The notes beneath the pieces are model-generated. The model worked only from the letters and a program-made list of their open reading frames with translations, made no database searches and had not been told where the DNA came from. Below, in pieces: positions 37,366 through 46,481 of a stretch of DNA of 64,000 bases (position 1 is its first letter; every line of letters begins with the position of its first letter). Source of the stretch: an uncultured Erythrobacter sp. (lineage in GTDB: Bacteria; Pseudomonadota; Alphaproteobacteria; Sphingomonadales; Sphingomonadaceae); the NCBI RefSeq assembly GCF_947497915.1, contig NZ_CANMIJ010000002.1, positions 744,001 to 808,000 on the forward strand. Direction: 5' to 3'. Both the position numbers and the translations under genes were made by a program.

Positions 37366-37704
37366 ATGACCCAATCACGACCCGTTTACCTGAAACTGCG
37401 CGATCAAATCGCGGCTGCCATCATTCAGGGCGAATATCCCGAGGGCAAAATGCTGCCATCGGTGCGCGCGCTGGCTGCGGAGCAGGGCGCGAACCCGCTG
37501 ACGGTCGCCAAAGCGTATCAGCAGTTCCAGAATGACGGATTGGTTGAGGTGCAGCGCGGCGTCGGCATGTATGTCGTCGAAGGCGCAGCCACCCAGCTAC
37601 GCGAACGTGAAAAACAGCATTTCCTTCAGGAAGAGTGGCCAGAAATCCGTGCCCGTATGAACCGGCTGGGGCTGGATCCGGCTGATCTGGTGGAGTGCAC
37701 CTAA
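37366..37704 (+). CDS. Short GntR-family regulator (YtrA type)
   Basis: A 112-residue repressor-type protein with only the winged helix (residues 5-75: VYLKLRDQIAAAI, YPEGKMLPSVRALA, VNPLT-like NPLTVAKAYQQF, GLVEVQRGVGMYV) and a 40-residue helical tail, the layout of the YtrA subfamily without an effector domain. GAGGA precedes the ATG by 5 bases. Its divergent position suggests that it regulates the POT transporter operon or itself. Confidence 0.88.
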   Translation: MTQSRPVYLKLRDQIAAAIIQGEYPEGKMLPSVRALAAEQGANPLTVAKAYQQFQNDGLVEVQRGVGMYVVEGAATQLREREKQHFLQEEWPEIRARMNRLGLDPADLVECT

Positions 37705-37915
37705 GGCAACCGTCTAAGGAAAGACGCGCTGTGCCACATTGAGAAAAGTGCAACTTTCTCTGATCCGCGACTTGCCAGAAACGCGCGGGCGTGGCAGCAG
37801 AATGGCTACGAGGAGCCTTACGGGTCGAGGCTTGGTTTTTAGGGGCATGCCCATAGTGGCAAGGTCGGTGTTGCATGTGGGGATGCAGCCGTCCTGGATA
37901 ACCGGGAGGTCATAG

Positions 37916-38197
37916 ATGATCAGATCCGAGCTTTTGCAGGAACTGCACAAAGACAATCCAGAATTGCGCGCGGAAGAGATCGAACAGGTTGTCGACATCT
38001 TCTTCGATGAAATCTCGCAGCGTCTGGCCGAAGGTGGCCGGGTTGAACTGCGCGGATTTGGCGCATTTTCAACGCGTGATCGCGAAGCGCGCACTGGCCG
38101 CAATCCTCGCACTGGCGAGTCGGTCGAAGTGCCAGCAAAGCGGGTGCCGTATTTCAAAGCAGGCAAAGAAATTCGCCAGCGTTTGAACGGCGAGTAA
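37916..38197 (+). CDS. ihfB: Integration host factor beta subunit
   Basis: A 93-residue DNA-bending protein of the HU/IHF family; MIRSELLQEL and the beta-arm GRNPRTGESVEVPAKRVPYFKAGKE identify the IHF beta subunit. It pairs with IhfA, encoded elsewhere. GGGAGG lies 6 bases before the ATG. The 211-base gap upstream of it shows only an imperfect hairpin near 37740-37758 and no convincing gene. Confidence 0.93.
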   Translation: MIRSELLQELHKDNPELRAEEIEQVVDIFFDEISQRLAEGGRVELRGFGAFSTRDREARTGRNPRTGESVEVPAKRVPYFKAGKEIRQRLNGE

Positions 38198-38217
38198 GCC
38201 TAGCTGACTCTCACAAA

Positions 38218-39924
38218 TTAAGCAGCTTCCAGCTCAGGCGTGTCATTGGCACGGCTGGGGCCTGGGAGTTTGCGCTCCCGATCCAGCGCGGCGAACACCA
38301 TATCGACCACGCGTTCAGCGCCGCCTTCGCGTGAGACATCAACCGGCATCATTCCCAGTTCGGTGAATTCGTCCAAGCCCTCTGGCCCGGGTAGACCGAT
38401 CACGCGTTCGATATTGGGAAGCCTGTCCTCTACCAACGGCGCAAGTTCACGCGAGACATTGAGGTTGTTTGTGGCGACCACCACGACTTCGCGTTTGCCC
38501 ATTCCTATCGCATCCCAGCTGCGCGGATCGCCGGCATCGGCCTGATGCACGTGATAGCCATCGGCGAGCGCCGTTTCGAACCGCTCGACGTTGGGATCAA
38601 CAGCGAGATACCCGATATCGTTATAGCTGAGCGCATCCGCGACAGCGCGGCCGACCGGGCCGAGCCCGATGATAACGACCGGCGCGTTGTCACCTTCCAG
38701 TTTTGAGTCAGCCGGCCCAGCGCGCAGCTTGCCCGCGAGCTTGCGCCCGATATTCGAGATCAGCGGCGTCACCGCCAAGCTGATCGCGATGGCGGAGACG
38801 AGGATCGACAATGCCTCGCTATCGACAAGACCGGCGACGGCAGGAATGGCGAACAGAACGAGCGCAAATTCGCTGCCTTGGCCAAGCAGAAATCCAAGTT
38901 GGATCGAGCCGGGCACAGACCAGCGGTTTGCCAGTCCGGCGAGCACATTGAAAAGGCATTTGAGAACGATCAATCCGACAGCCGCCGCAATGACGGTCAC
39001 CCAATTGTCTGCAATGATTGCCGGGTCGATGCCCAGACCGACGGAGATGAAGAAAAAGCTCAGGAATAGCCCGCGAAACGCGTCGATCTCTGTCTGGACC
39101 ATGATCCGATAACGCGAATCCGCTACTGCCATCCCGCCCAGAAACGCGCCTAGCGTGAGCGAGAGACCGGCAACACCCGTCGCCCAACCGGCTGCGAGCG
39201 CGATGAACAAAGCTGTGGCGGTGTAAACCTCGCTGCTGCCCGCGCGCGCGATCAGTTTGAACAATGGCCCGATAAGGTAGCGCGCAAAGATGACGGCGAT
39301 CCCGAAAGCGGCCAGCGCCTTTAGCCCAGCCATGCCCAATTGCGGCGCAATCGCTCCGCCACTGCCGAGCGCTCCTGCTGCGACGAGCAAAAGGATCGCG
39401 GCGATATCCTGGAATATCAGGATAGATTGTGAGGCTCTGCCCACGGGGCAGTCCTCCTGATCGCGTTCCCGCACGAGCCCGATCACAACGGCGGTGGAGG
39501 ACAGGCCCATCGCAAAGCCGCCAATGATCGCAAATTCCGTGGGCAGGCCGATAAGCCAGAACAGCGCCGCAAACCCGCCGCCGGCAACCAGCATCTGCAA
39601 GCTGCCAAATCCGAAAATGTTGGCGGCTTCTGCCCGAATGCGCCCAAGCGAGAAGTGCAAGCCAAGATTAAACAGCAGGAACATCACGCCCGCCTCTGCC
39701 ATCGCTGCAACCACAGGGCCGCTAAAGTCGTCGGCATATCCCAGCGCGGCAATCGCGAGGCCAAGGCCAAGATAGCCAACAATCGGGTTAAGCCGGCAAG
39801 CGCGCGAAACCAGCGCGGCCCCGATGCCCAGTCCGAGCAAGGTTATCGCCGGTTGGATCGTAGCGACCACCGAATGCGCGTCGTGAACTTCGCCTGCCAT
39901 GATGCCCCTAAATGCCTCGGCCAT
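38218..39924 (-). CDS. CPA2-family cation/proton antiporter with TrkA-N domain
   Basis: A KefB/KefC/YbaL-like antiporter exchanging K+ or Na+ for protons at the inner membrane. Twelve or so membrane segments fill about residues 20-405. They are followed by a cytosolic Rossmann RCK-N domain beginning VVIIGLGPVGRAVA, which binds nucleotides and gates the channel. The start at 39924 has GAGGG upstream; 39900 is an equally plausible start with AGGGG. Convergent with ihfB. Confidence 0.9.
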   Translation of the reverse strand: MAEAFRGIMAGEVHDAHSVVATIQPAITLLGLGIGAALVSRACRLNPIVGYLGLGLAIAALGYADDFSGPVVAAMAEAGVMFLLFNLGLHFSLGRIRAEAANIFGFGSLQMLVAGGGFAALFWLIGLPTEFAIIGGFAMGLSSTAVVIGLVRERDQEDCPVGRASQSILIFQDIAAILLLVAAGALGSGGAIAPQLGMAGLKALAAFGIAVIFARYLIGPLFKLIARAGSSEVYTATALFIALAAGWATGVAGLSLTLGAFLGGMAVADSRYRIMVQTEIDAFRGLFLSFFFISVGLGIDPAIIADNWVTVIAAAVGLIVLKCLFNVLAGLANRWSVPGSIQLGFLLGQGSEFALVLFAIPAVAGLVDSEALSILVSAIAISLAVTPLISNIGRKLAGKLRAGPADSKLEGDNAPVVIIGLGPVGRAVADALSYNDIGYLAVDPNVERFETALADGYHVHQADAGDPRSWDAIGMGKREVVVVATNNLNVSRELAPLVEDRLPNIERVIGLPGPEGLDEFTELGMMPVDVSREGGAERVVDMVFAALDRERKLPGPSRANDTPELEAA

Positions 39925-40079
39925 GAATGCCCGGCCCTCAAAGCGATGCCGAGTGTCTTGGGATTGGCAAATGGGCCTTGCGAGCCGATCTGGCAAGCTG
40001 CGCATATAGGACGCTTAAGACTGGTTGCCGCAGACCTCTGGTCTGGCTATCGCGAATTCTCAGCCGAGAAACAGCCTGT

Positions 40080-40164
40080 GCGGGTGTGGCGGAATGGTAG
40101 ACGCCGGGGACTTAAAATCCCCTGATCTTTGATCGTGCGGGTTCGAGTCCCGCCACCCGCACCA
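40080..40164 (+). tRNA. tRNA-Leu (anticodon TAA)
   Basis: A complete 85-nt type II tRNA: acceptor GCGGGTG/CACCCGC with discriminator A and encoded CCA. The anticodon stem GGGGA/TCCCC holds loop CTTAAAA (anticodon TAA, reads UUA). A long variable arm GATC-TTT-GATC and T arm GCGGG-TTCGAGT-CCCGC follow. UUA is a rare codon in a genome of this GC content. Confidence 0.97.
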
Positions 40165-40356
40165 AAACTCTCCATCAGCACGGATGTTCTTCTGCGTTGT
40201 TCGCCGGCTCTATTAAGTAATTCTCGCGGGACTAATTGAATACCGTATTATCCCTGTCTTAACCCGCCTGCTGTTACTCCGCATTTTCGAATCACAAAGA
40301 TCAACCTCCGCTCATTGTATTCAAGCAAAGCGGTGCGCGGAGCAGAACGACCAGGC

Positions 40357-40986
40357 ATGGATATTATGGCGACCAATCCCAGCGTCGAAGCAGAAGTGGA
40401 AGGCGCGACAAATATGCGTGCTGCGCCGCGCTTTACATTGCTGATCCGGGCTGCGCGTCTGGTGGCGCATGAAGGCGAATTTGTGTGCGTTATCCGCGAT
40501 GTTTCCGAAACCGGGATCAGCGTGCGGATGTTCCATAGTCTGCCGAAAGGTGACCCGCTGGAACTGCATATGCCCGGCGGCGGAACCTATGAAGTGCGTC
40601 CCGTGTGGGAGCGTGACAACGAGGCAGGCTTTGAATTCACCAAGCCTGTTGAAGTCAGTCAGATCATCAATGAAGCCAGCGAATATCCTAAACGCGGCCT
40701 GCGTCTGGGCGTGTTCTTCCCGATCACGGTCAGCACGATGACGCAATCGGGTGAGGCGATCGTTGAAAACCTGTCACAGCAGGGCGCACGCTTTGAAAGC
40801 GAAACGCGCTACGCGATTGATCAGACGGTGAAGCTTTCCAGCCCGAATGGCTTGAAGGAAGTGCGTGCGAAGGTGCGCTGGCGGAGGGATAACCAGTATG
40901 GCGTCGTGTTCGACGACACGTTTACGCTGGGCGATTTCGCACGGCTTGCCGCGCGGCTTCAGGCACCCACTTTGCTGAGTAACTAG
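40357..40986 (+). CDS. Tandem PilZ domain protein
   Basis: About 209 residues with two PilZ-like halves. The first has APRFTLLIRAARL and RDVSETGISVRM (residues about 22-64). The second has KRGLRLGVFFPITV and VENLSQQGARF (about 113-150). PilZ domains bind cyclic di-GMP through RxxxR and D/NxSxxG motifs. The D/N-x-S-x-x-G part is present twice, while the arginine motif is imperfect, so binding needs proof. Starts at 40357 and 40366 are both possible; a TTG at 40315 is less likely. No flagellar or cellulose gene is nearby. Confidence 0.82.
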   Translation: MDIMATNPSVEAEVEGATNMRAAPRFTLLIRAARLVAHEGEFVCVIRDVSETGISVRMFHSLPKGDPLELHMPGGGTYEVRPVWERDNEAGFEFTKPVEVSQIINEASEYPKRGLRLGVFFPITVSTMTQSGEAIVENLSQQGARFESETRYAIDQTVKLSSPNGLKEVRAKVRWRRDNQYGVVFDDTFTLGDFARLAARLQAPTLLSN

Positions 40987-41010
40987 GCCAGGATAAAGTC
41001 CCCAACCGGC

Positions 41011-41511
41011 CTATGCCGGGACAAAATCCATAGCCACGCCGTTGATGCAGTGGCGTTTGCCAGTGGGTTTCGGCCCATCACCAAAAATATGGCCAAGATG
41101 CCCGCCGCAATCGGCGCAGTGCACTTCGGTGCGTGGATAGCCGATCTTGTAATCGACAGACGTTTCAACCGCGCCGCCATCAATCGCCTTATAAAATGCA
41201 GGCCAGCCGCTGCGGCTGTCATATTTATGCGCTGAGGAATAGATCGCATTGCCGCATCCGGCGCACTTGTATGTGCCTTTGCGCTTTTCTTTGTTCAGCG
41301 GTGATGTCCATGCGCGCTCTGTGCCCGCCTCGCGCAGAATACGGAATTCTGAGCGGGTCAGGCTGCTGCGCCACTGCGCTTCGGTTTTGCGGATGCGGAA
41401 ATCCTTGCGCGCCTGCGCAGGGGTCGCGCCGCAGCTTGCCAAAATCGGCATAGTTGCGGCAATCGCGGCGCTGCCTAGAAAACTCCGGCGGCTTTTTACT
41501 GCAAATTTCAT
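41011..41511 (-). CDS. msrB: Tat-exported methionine-R-sulfoxide reductase B
   Basis: Reduces the R-epimer of protein-bound methionine sulfoxide. The N-terminus is a twin-arginine signal (SRRSFLGSAA), also with a possible lipobox (LASC). The MsrB domain has zinc pairs CAGC and CADC, SGWPAF, and the catalytic RHCIN block near the C-terminus. It should act in the periplasm as partner of the lipoprotein MsrA at 25847. Convergent with the PilZ gene. Confidence 0.94.
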   Translation of the reverse strand: MKFAVKSRRSFLGSAAIAATMPILASCGATPAQARKDFRIRKTEAQWRSSLTRSEFRILREAGTERAWTSPLNKEKRKGTYKCAGCGNAIYSSAHKYDSRSGWPAFYKAIDGGAVETSVDYKIGYPRTEVHCADCGGHLGHIFGDGPKPTGKRHCINGVAMDFVPA

Positions 41512-41597
41512 AGCGTCACTATCCTCGCAAAACTCAGGCGTCTCACCTTATATTACGTTGGAAAACGCGGAAAAGTTTCACTCAGGATAAAGCGCGG

Positions 41598-42935
41598 TCA
41601 AAATTCGGTGACTTCCACTTCGAGCTTGCGGAAACCATGCACGAAGTTCGCGCGTACCCGCTCTACATCGCCTGCGACATGCACGCGCAGCCGGCGTTTG
41701 TGCATCTCTTCGAGCAGAACCCGCAGTTGCAGTTCGGCGAGACGCGCACCGACGCAGCGGTGAATGCCATAACCAAAGGCAATATGACGGCGCGCATTGT
41801 CACGGCGCAGATCGAGCTTGTGCGGATCTTCGAACACGCTCTCTTCGTGATTGGCCGCCAGATACCACAGCACGACTTTGTCGCCCTTTTTGATGGTTTG
41901 GCCCATCACTTCGGTATCCTCGGTGCAAGTCCGGCGCATATGCGCGAGCGGCGTTTGCATGCGCAGCATTTCCTGCACCGCATTCGGGATCACATCTGGA
42001 TTTTCCTCGAACACTTTGCGTTGGTCGGGAAACTTGTCGAGCGCATGGACGAAGCCGCTCATGGAATTGCGGGTGGTATCGTTGCCGCCCACGATCAGCA
42101 GCACGAGATTGCCCATGAATTCCTCAGGCCGCATCTGGTTCATCGCTTCGGAATGAAGCATCATCGAGATCAGATCATTGCCTGGCTCTTTATCCTGCGT
42201 GCGTTCGATCCAGATCGACTGGAAATACCCGGCCATTTCCTGAAGGATTTCCCACCGGACCGTGTCCAGCTCGCGCACAGAGGCCAGCTCTGTATCGCCC
42301 GACCAATCAGACCAGAATGTCAGCAATTCGCGGTCTTCCCACGGGAAGCCGAACAGGATGGCGAGCATGCCGGTGGTCAGCTCGATTGAGACTTTGTCGA
42401 CCCAGTCGAAGGTCTCACCGCGCGGTAAAGTGTCGAGCAGCTCGCCAGTGCGTCGGCGGATTTCCTCCTCCATGTCGCTCATCGCGGATGGCGTGAATTT
42501 CGGGGCGACCGTGCGGCGTTGGCCGGTATGCTGGGGCCGGTCCATTGCGATGAACATCGGCAGATCGCGCGTGTCCGCACCGGCTTCGGCGGCCTCTTCT
42601 TCGGTCAGCCGCTCAAGGATTGTAATCCCGCCATGTTCCCAGCTGGAGGAGAACGTCTCTGGCAGGGCTTCGATATGCTGAATGGCCTTGTGGCCGACGA
42701 CGGCCCAGTATGGGCCATACGGGCTATCGGGAATATAATGCAGCGGGCCTGCTTGCTGCATTTCCGCAAAGATCGGCTGCCATTTATCCTCGAAATAGAT
42801 GTCGGAGCGGCTCACGTCCCATTTGTGCGGATGATCCGGACGCTCGCCCGGATTGTTTTCGTAATGCGCTTTGATCGCTTCGTAAGCGGTCGGTGATGTG
42901 CGCACTTCGGGGCGCTTTGGGGCAATCGTGGCCAT
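41598..42935 (-). CDS. Cytochrome P450, CYP153-like
   Basis: A class I bacterial P450 needing ferredoxin and a reductase. The 445-residue product has the I-helix motif GGNDTTRNSMSG, the ExxR motif EMLR and the heme loop FGYGIHRCVGARLAELQLR with the Cys ligand. The early SPYGPYWAVV and FSSSWEHGGITI blocks and the NDTTRNS motif resemble CYP153 alkane or fatty-acid terminal hydroxylases. The ATG at 42935 has GGGAGAGAG upstream. No ferredoxin gene is in the window; a reductase-like gene lies at 47652. A TetR-type operator precedes it. Confidence 0.88.
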   Translation of the reverse strand: MATIAPKRPEVRTSPTAYEAIKAHYENNPGERPDHPHKWDVSRSDIYFEDKWQPIFAEMQQAGPLHYIPDSPYGPYWAVVGHKAIQHIEALPETFSSSWEHGGITILERLTEEEAAEAGADTRDLPMFIAMDRPQHTGQRRTVAPKFTPSAMSDMEEEIRRRTGELLDTLPRGETFDWVDKVSIELTTGMLAILFGFPWEDRELLTFWSDWSGDTELASVRELDTVRWEILQEMAGYFQSIWIERTQDKEPGNDLISMMLHSEAMNQMRPEEFMGNLVLLIVGGNDTTRNSMSGFVHALDKFPDQRKVFEENPDVIPNAVQEMLRMQTPLAHMRRTCTEDTEVMGQTIKKGDKVVLWYLAANHEESVFEDPHKLDLRRDNARRHIAFGYGIHRCVGARLAELQLRVLLEEMHKRRLRVHVAGDVERVRANFVHGFRKLEVEVTEF

Positions 42936-43005
42936 GTCTCTCTCTCCCTGCAGGACGGCTTGAGCCAATTTCTTAGCTTGCCTGTCTCTTGAGCCGTATC
43001 CTGCC

Positions 43006-43036
43006 GCAACTGACAGCGGTGTCAATAGTCAGTTGC
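43006..43036 (-). promoter_or_regulatory. Nested inverted repeats upstream of the P450 gene (TetR-type operator candidate)
   Basis: An outer perfect 9-bp repeat, GCAACTGAC (43006-43014) and GTCAGTTGC (43028-43036), encloses an inner TGACA-GCGG-TGTCA (43011-43024). The inner element extends to a 7-4-7 near-palindrome. It contains TTGACA on the minus strand (43020-43025), a possible -35. TetR-family repressors often bind such sites. The P450 start is 70 bases downstream. Confidence 0.5.
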
Positions 43037-43046
43037 GAATTGCGAC

Positions 43047-44363
43047 TTATTCAGCAGGTTCGATGGAAGATTCTTGCGCGGGTGCCCCTGATCGACCTTT
43101 GCCAAACCAACTGCGCCGCTTCTTCCCGTGGCCGCCACCGCCCGATTTCATCACGCGCTTACGGAATAGCAGCGATCCGCCTTTGACCAGCAAGCCGACC
43201 CACACCGCCTGATAGCCAAGCGCCGCGGCGTGGGCCCATAGGCTTTCCTCCATCGCCGCGCGAGCCAGCATCGCAAAGGGCGAAGAAAGAGGGAAGGCGA
43301 TAGCGTATGGTTCCATCCATGCGCCGCCCGGTGTCAGCGTGAACGCGGCGACAAAGAACACCATCAGCTGCATCATCGTAACCGGCATCGACATGGTCTG
43401 CACTTCGCGCACGGTGCTCGCCATGCCGCCAATTGTCAGGAACAGCGATCCGAGCAGCAGATAGGCCATCGAGAAATACAGGATCGCCAGCGTCATAAAC
43501 ATCGGCCAGCCCACCGCAGGGCCGGGCAAATCGCGGTAATTGGTCTGCGTCACGGTGACGATCGCGTCCTCGGCCACCGCCCAAAAGCCCCAGCCAAACG
43601 CGCCCCATACCGCGATGCCGACGAATGATACGCCGAGCATAGCGAACAATTTGCCCATAAACACCGCGTCCATCGGAAGCGCAGCGGCGAGGATTTCGAT
43701 AATCTTGTTGCCTTTTTCCTCGGCAAGGTTGGATAGCACCATCCCGCCGAGCAACATCGTCAGCAGAAACAGCACCATTTGCGATGCTTGCGCCGTCCGT
43801 ATCCGGCTGGAGCGTTCGGATGCGGCGCTGCTGGCGACAAGCTGGCTTGTGCTTGATGGGAAACTGGTGGGTGATGCGCTGTTCGCGGTGCCGGCGATCA
43901 ATTCAACTGGCCCTTTCCAGCGTTTGACCTGCCCTTCGGTGCCGATCAGTTTGGGCGCCTGCGTGCTGCCGGTAACGATGGTTGCAAATTTGCCCTGACT
44001 TCCATCCAGATAGGCGCCCACGTCAAAATCGGCGACGCCTTCTGCCTCGGCAATGCGCGCCAAGGCTGGCACCGCGCCGCCAAGCTGCGGGCGAAGCGTT
44101 TTGGCAGCGTTTAGCATCGCGGTGTTGTCCTGCTCGCTCATCGCAAGTCCGACTTCGACCGTGACAGCCTGTGTCGAGACCGATTTACCGATGCTGCCTG
44201 CTAGCCCGCCGACGAGCACCGGAAACAGCGGCCCGATAAGAAAGAACAAAAACGCGCGGCTGAACAGCACCGCGATAAAATCGCGCCGCGCGATGACCCA
44301 TGCGGCCTGCGTTCGCGAAAGGCGCGGATTAGCGTCGATTGTGGCCTGATCGTGCGCGCTCAT
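43047..44363 (-). CDS. ABC-2 type transporter permease (NatB-like)
   Basis: A 438-residue membrane subunit of an ABC exporter. The first helix (about residues 35-57) is followed by a large extracytoplasmic region (about 60-195), then a block of five or six helices (about 195-405) and a basic C-terminal tail. The architecture and the sequence FSRAFLFFLIGPLF fit the NatB/ABC-2 class, which exports ions, drugs or lipids. It overlaps the ATPase gene by 4 bases (44360-44363). Confidence 0.88.
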   Translation of the reverse strand: MSAHDQATIDANPRLSRTQAAWVIARRDFIAVLFSRAFLFFLIGPLFPVLVGGLAGSIGKSVSTQAVTVEVGLAMSEQDNTAMLNAAKTLRPQLGGAVPALARIAEAEGVADFDVGAYLDGSQGKFATIVTGSTQAPKLIGTEGQVKRWKGPVELIAGTANSASPTSFPSSTSQLVASSAASERSSRIRTAQASQMVLFLLTMLLGGMVLSNLAEEKGNKIIEILAAALPMDAVFMGKLFAMLGVSFVGIAVWGAFGWGFWAVAEDAIVTVTQTNYRDLPGPAVGWPMFMTLAILYFSMAYLLLGSLFLTIGGMASTVREVQTMSMPVTMMQLMVFFVAAFTLTPGGAWMEPYAIAFPLSSPFAMLARAAMEESLWAHAAALGYQAVWVGLLVKGGSLLFRKRVMKSGGGGHGKKRRSWFGKGRSGAPAQESSIEPAE

Positions 44364-45346
44364 GATGCGTCTCCCGATCCATAGCCGCTGGCGTCGGCTT
44401 CCAACTGGCGCGCCGCCGCCTCACCAGCGATGGCGACGAATGCGTCGTGCAATCCGGCGCGCTCAATAGAGAGCGACAGAATGCCAGCCTCCCCCTCGAT
44501 TAAGCGTTTGAGCAATGGCTCGACCCCTGTTTCGGGTAGCGAGAAATAGAAGAAGTCACCTTCGCGGCGGGCATCGTCTGGCAAAGCGTTGGTCCAAGCC
44601 CCTTCGCGCATCCGCGTTTCGAGGCGCACTTGCGCTGGAATACGGTCGCGCGCGGCCTCAACACTGCCCGCATAGGGCACTTTGCCCCCGGCGATGATCG
44701 CGACGCCTTCGCACAAGCGTTCTGCATGGTGGATCACGTGGGTGGAGAAGATAACCGTCACGCCGTCATCGGCGAGATTGCGGATCATCCCCTCAAGCTT
44801 GCCCTGGTTGATTGCATCAAGGCCGGAGAACGGCTCATCCAGCACGACGAGCCGCGGGCGATGCACCAGCGTGCCGAGCAATTGTACGGTTTGCGCCATG
44901 CCTTTAGACAGCTGGCGGATCTGACGATCGGCGGCATAGCCCAGATCGTGACGTTCCAGCAGTTCCAAGCCGCGCTTGCGACCTTCGGCCAGCGGCAATC
45001 CGCGCAGCGCGCCCATAAAGGCAATCGCTTCAACCGATTTCATGGCGGGATAGAGCCCGCGCTCTTCAGGGAGGTAGCCGATCAGGCGGCCAATATCGTG
45101 CGGGCGATCATGCCCGAATACGCGTCGCACGCCGTCATCGGGATCAATAATACCCAGCAGCATCCGCAAAGTCGTCGTCTTGCCAGCGCCGTTCGGGCCA
45201 AGAATGCCGTAAATCGCACCTTCGGGCACGGAGATATCGACCCCGTCTACCGCGCGTGTTCCGTCGAAATCCTTCACCAACCCGCGCGCTTCGATGGCGA
45301 GCGGACGATCATCCGAATTGGGTTCTACGACGTTGTGAGCCGTCAT
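44360..45346 (-). CDS. ABC transporter ATP-binding protein (NatA-like)
   Basis: The ATPase of the exporter: Walker A GPNGAGKTT, Q-loop YLPEERGLYP, signature LSKGMAQ, Walker B LVVLDEPFSGLD and switch His in FSTHVIHHAE. The YLPEERGLYP sequence is typical of NatA-like ATPases. A C-terminal regulatory extension of about 90 residues follows. The ATG at 45346 is preferred because AGTAGG precedes it; ATGs at 45364 and 45370 are possible. Divergent from queG. Confidence 0.92.
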   Translation of the reverse strand: MTAHNVVEPNSDDRPLAIEARGLVKDFDGTRAVDGVDISVPEGAIYGILGPNGAGKTTTLRMLLGIIDPDDGVRRVFGHDRPHDIGRLIGYLPEERGLYPAMKSVEAIAFMGALRGLPLAEGRKRGLELLERHDLGYAADRQIRQLSKGMAQTVQLLGTLVHRPRLVVLDEPFSGLDAINQGKLEGMIRNLADDGVTVIFSTHVIHHAERLCEGVAIIAGGKVPYAGSVEAARDRIPAQVRLETRMREGAWTNALPDDARREGDFFYFSLPETGVEPLLKRLIEGEAGILSLSIERAGLHDAFVAIAGEAAARQLEADASGYGSGDAS

Positions 45347-45416
45347 CTGTTCGCCTACTGTCATATGCATGAGCGCGGTGGTTAACGTGCGAAACTGAAC
45401 GGGAGCAACCCCAAGC

Positions 45417-46481
45417 GTGGTTAACAGCGCAGTTACCGATACCCCAGATGCCCCACTTGCAAAGCGGCTTGAGGAAGAGGCGCGCGCGCTGGGTTTTGCA
45501 GCGTTCGGGGTGGCGAGTGCGGGCACCGATCCGCTGCGCGCAGAGCGGCTGGAGACGTGGCTGGGCGAGGGCAATCACGGGTCTATGGAATGGATGGAGG
45601 CGCGGCTCGAACATCGCCGCTCTCCGCAAGGGCTATGGCCGGAGGCGCGCAGCGTCATCGCGCTGGGCATGAGCTATGCGCCGTCGAATGATCCAATGGG
45701 TCTGGAGGATGCGAGAAGCCACGCGCGCATTTCCGTCTATGCGCAGGGCAAGGATTATCACGATGTCGTCAAAAAGAAGCTGAAAGCGCTCGCCCGCTGG
45801 CTGGTGACGGACAGGCCGGATGCGCAAGTCAAAGTCTTCGTCGACACCGCGCCGGTGATGGAGAAACCCTTGGGCGAGGCGGCGGGCATTGGATGGCAGG
45901 GCAAGCATACGAACCTCGTCAGCCCCGATCACGGCAGCTGGCTATTCCTCGGCGCGATTTACACCACACTCGATCTGCCGCTGAGCGAGCCGCAGCGCGA
46001 TCAATGCGGGTCGTGCCGCGCCTGTTTGGATAGCTGCCCGACCGATGCGTTTCCAAGCGCTTACAAACTCGATGCGCGCCGCTGTATCTCCTATCTCACA
46101 ATTGAGCACAAAGGGCCGGTGCCAGAGGAATTTCGCGAAGCTTTGGGCAACCGTATCTACGGCTGCGATGATTGCCTTGCCGTGTGCCCGTGGAACAAAT
46201 TTGCCGATCAAGCGCACGCGATGCGCGAATTTTTGCCACGCGCAGAACTGGTCGCGCCGCGGCTTGGCGAATTGCTGGCGCTCGATGATGCGGGTTTCCG
46301 CTCGTTTTTCTCCGGCTCTCCGATAAAGCGGATCGGGCGAAACAGGTTTGTGCGCAACTGCCTATATGCGGCGGGCAATAGCGGGGATGCGGGTCTGAGA
46401 GCGCAGGTTACCGCGCTGAAAAATGATCCTGATCCAGTGGTGGCAGATGCCGCAGAATGGGCGGCAGCGCGGCTCGCCTAA
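45417..46481 (+). CDS. queG: Epoxyqueuosine reductase
   Basis: The last step of queuosine synthesis: reduces epoxyqueuosine in tRNA using cobalamin and two [4Fe-4S] clusters. The motifs are [30 protein letters not shown] and [15 protein letters not shown]. The 354-residue length is normal, including the C-terminal HEAT-like part. The start is the GTG at 45417. Its stop overlaps the end of the convergent CaiB gene by 4 bases (46478-46481). Confidence 0.95.
   Translation: MVNSAVTDTPDAPLAKRLEEEARALGFAAFGVASAGTDPLRAERLETWLGEGNHGSMEWMEARLEHRRSPQGLWPEARSVIALGMSYAPSNDPMGLEDARSHARISVYAQGKDYHDVVKKKLKALARWLVTDRPDAQVKVFVDTAPVMEKPLGEAAGIGWQGKHTNLVSPDHGSWLFLGAIYTTLDLPLSEPQRDQCGSCRACLDSCPTDAFPSAYKLDARRCISYLTIEHKGPVPEEFREALGNRIYGCDDCLAVCPWNKFADQAHAMREFLPRAELVAPRLGELLALDDAGFRSFFSGSPIKRIGRNRFVRNCLYAAGNSGDAGLRAQVTALKNDPDPVVADAAEWAAARLA

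Noticed and set aside
37705..37915. Possible small RNA or 37-codon frame upstream of ihfB
   Set aside because: Only an imperfect hairpin without a U-run and a frame lacking a ribosome site are visible; not enough to call.
40080..40164. tRNA-Leu as an integration site
   Set aside because: No integrase, direct repeat of the tRNA 3' end or foreign cargo follows it.
41006..41019. Terminator between the PilZ and msrB genes
   Set aside because: A 5-bp stem without a U-run that overlaps the msrB stop codon is too weak.
41637..42389. 250-codon plus-strand frame opposite the P450 gene
   Set aside because: It mirrors conserved P450 codons, with His/Arg-rich shadow composition and no start signal.
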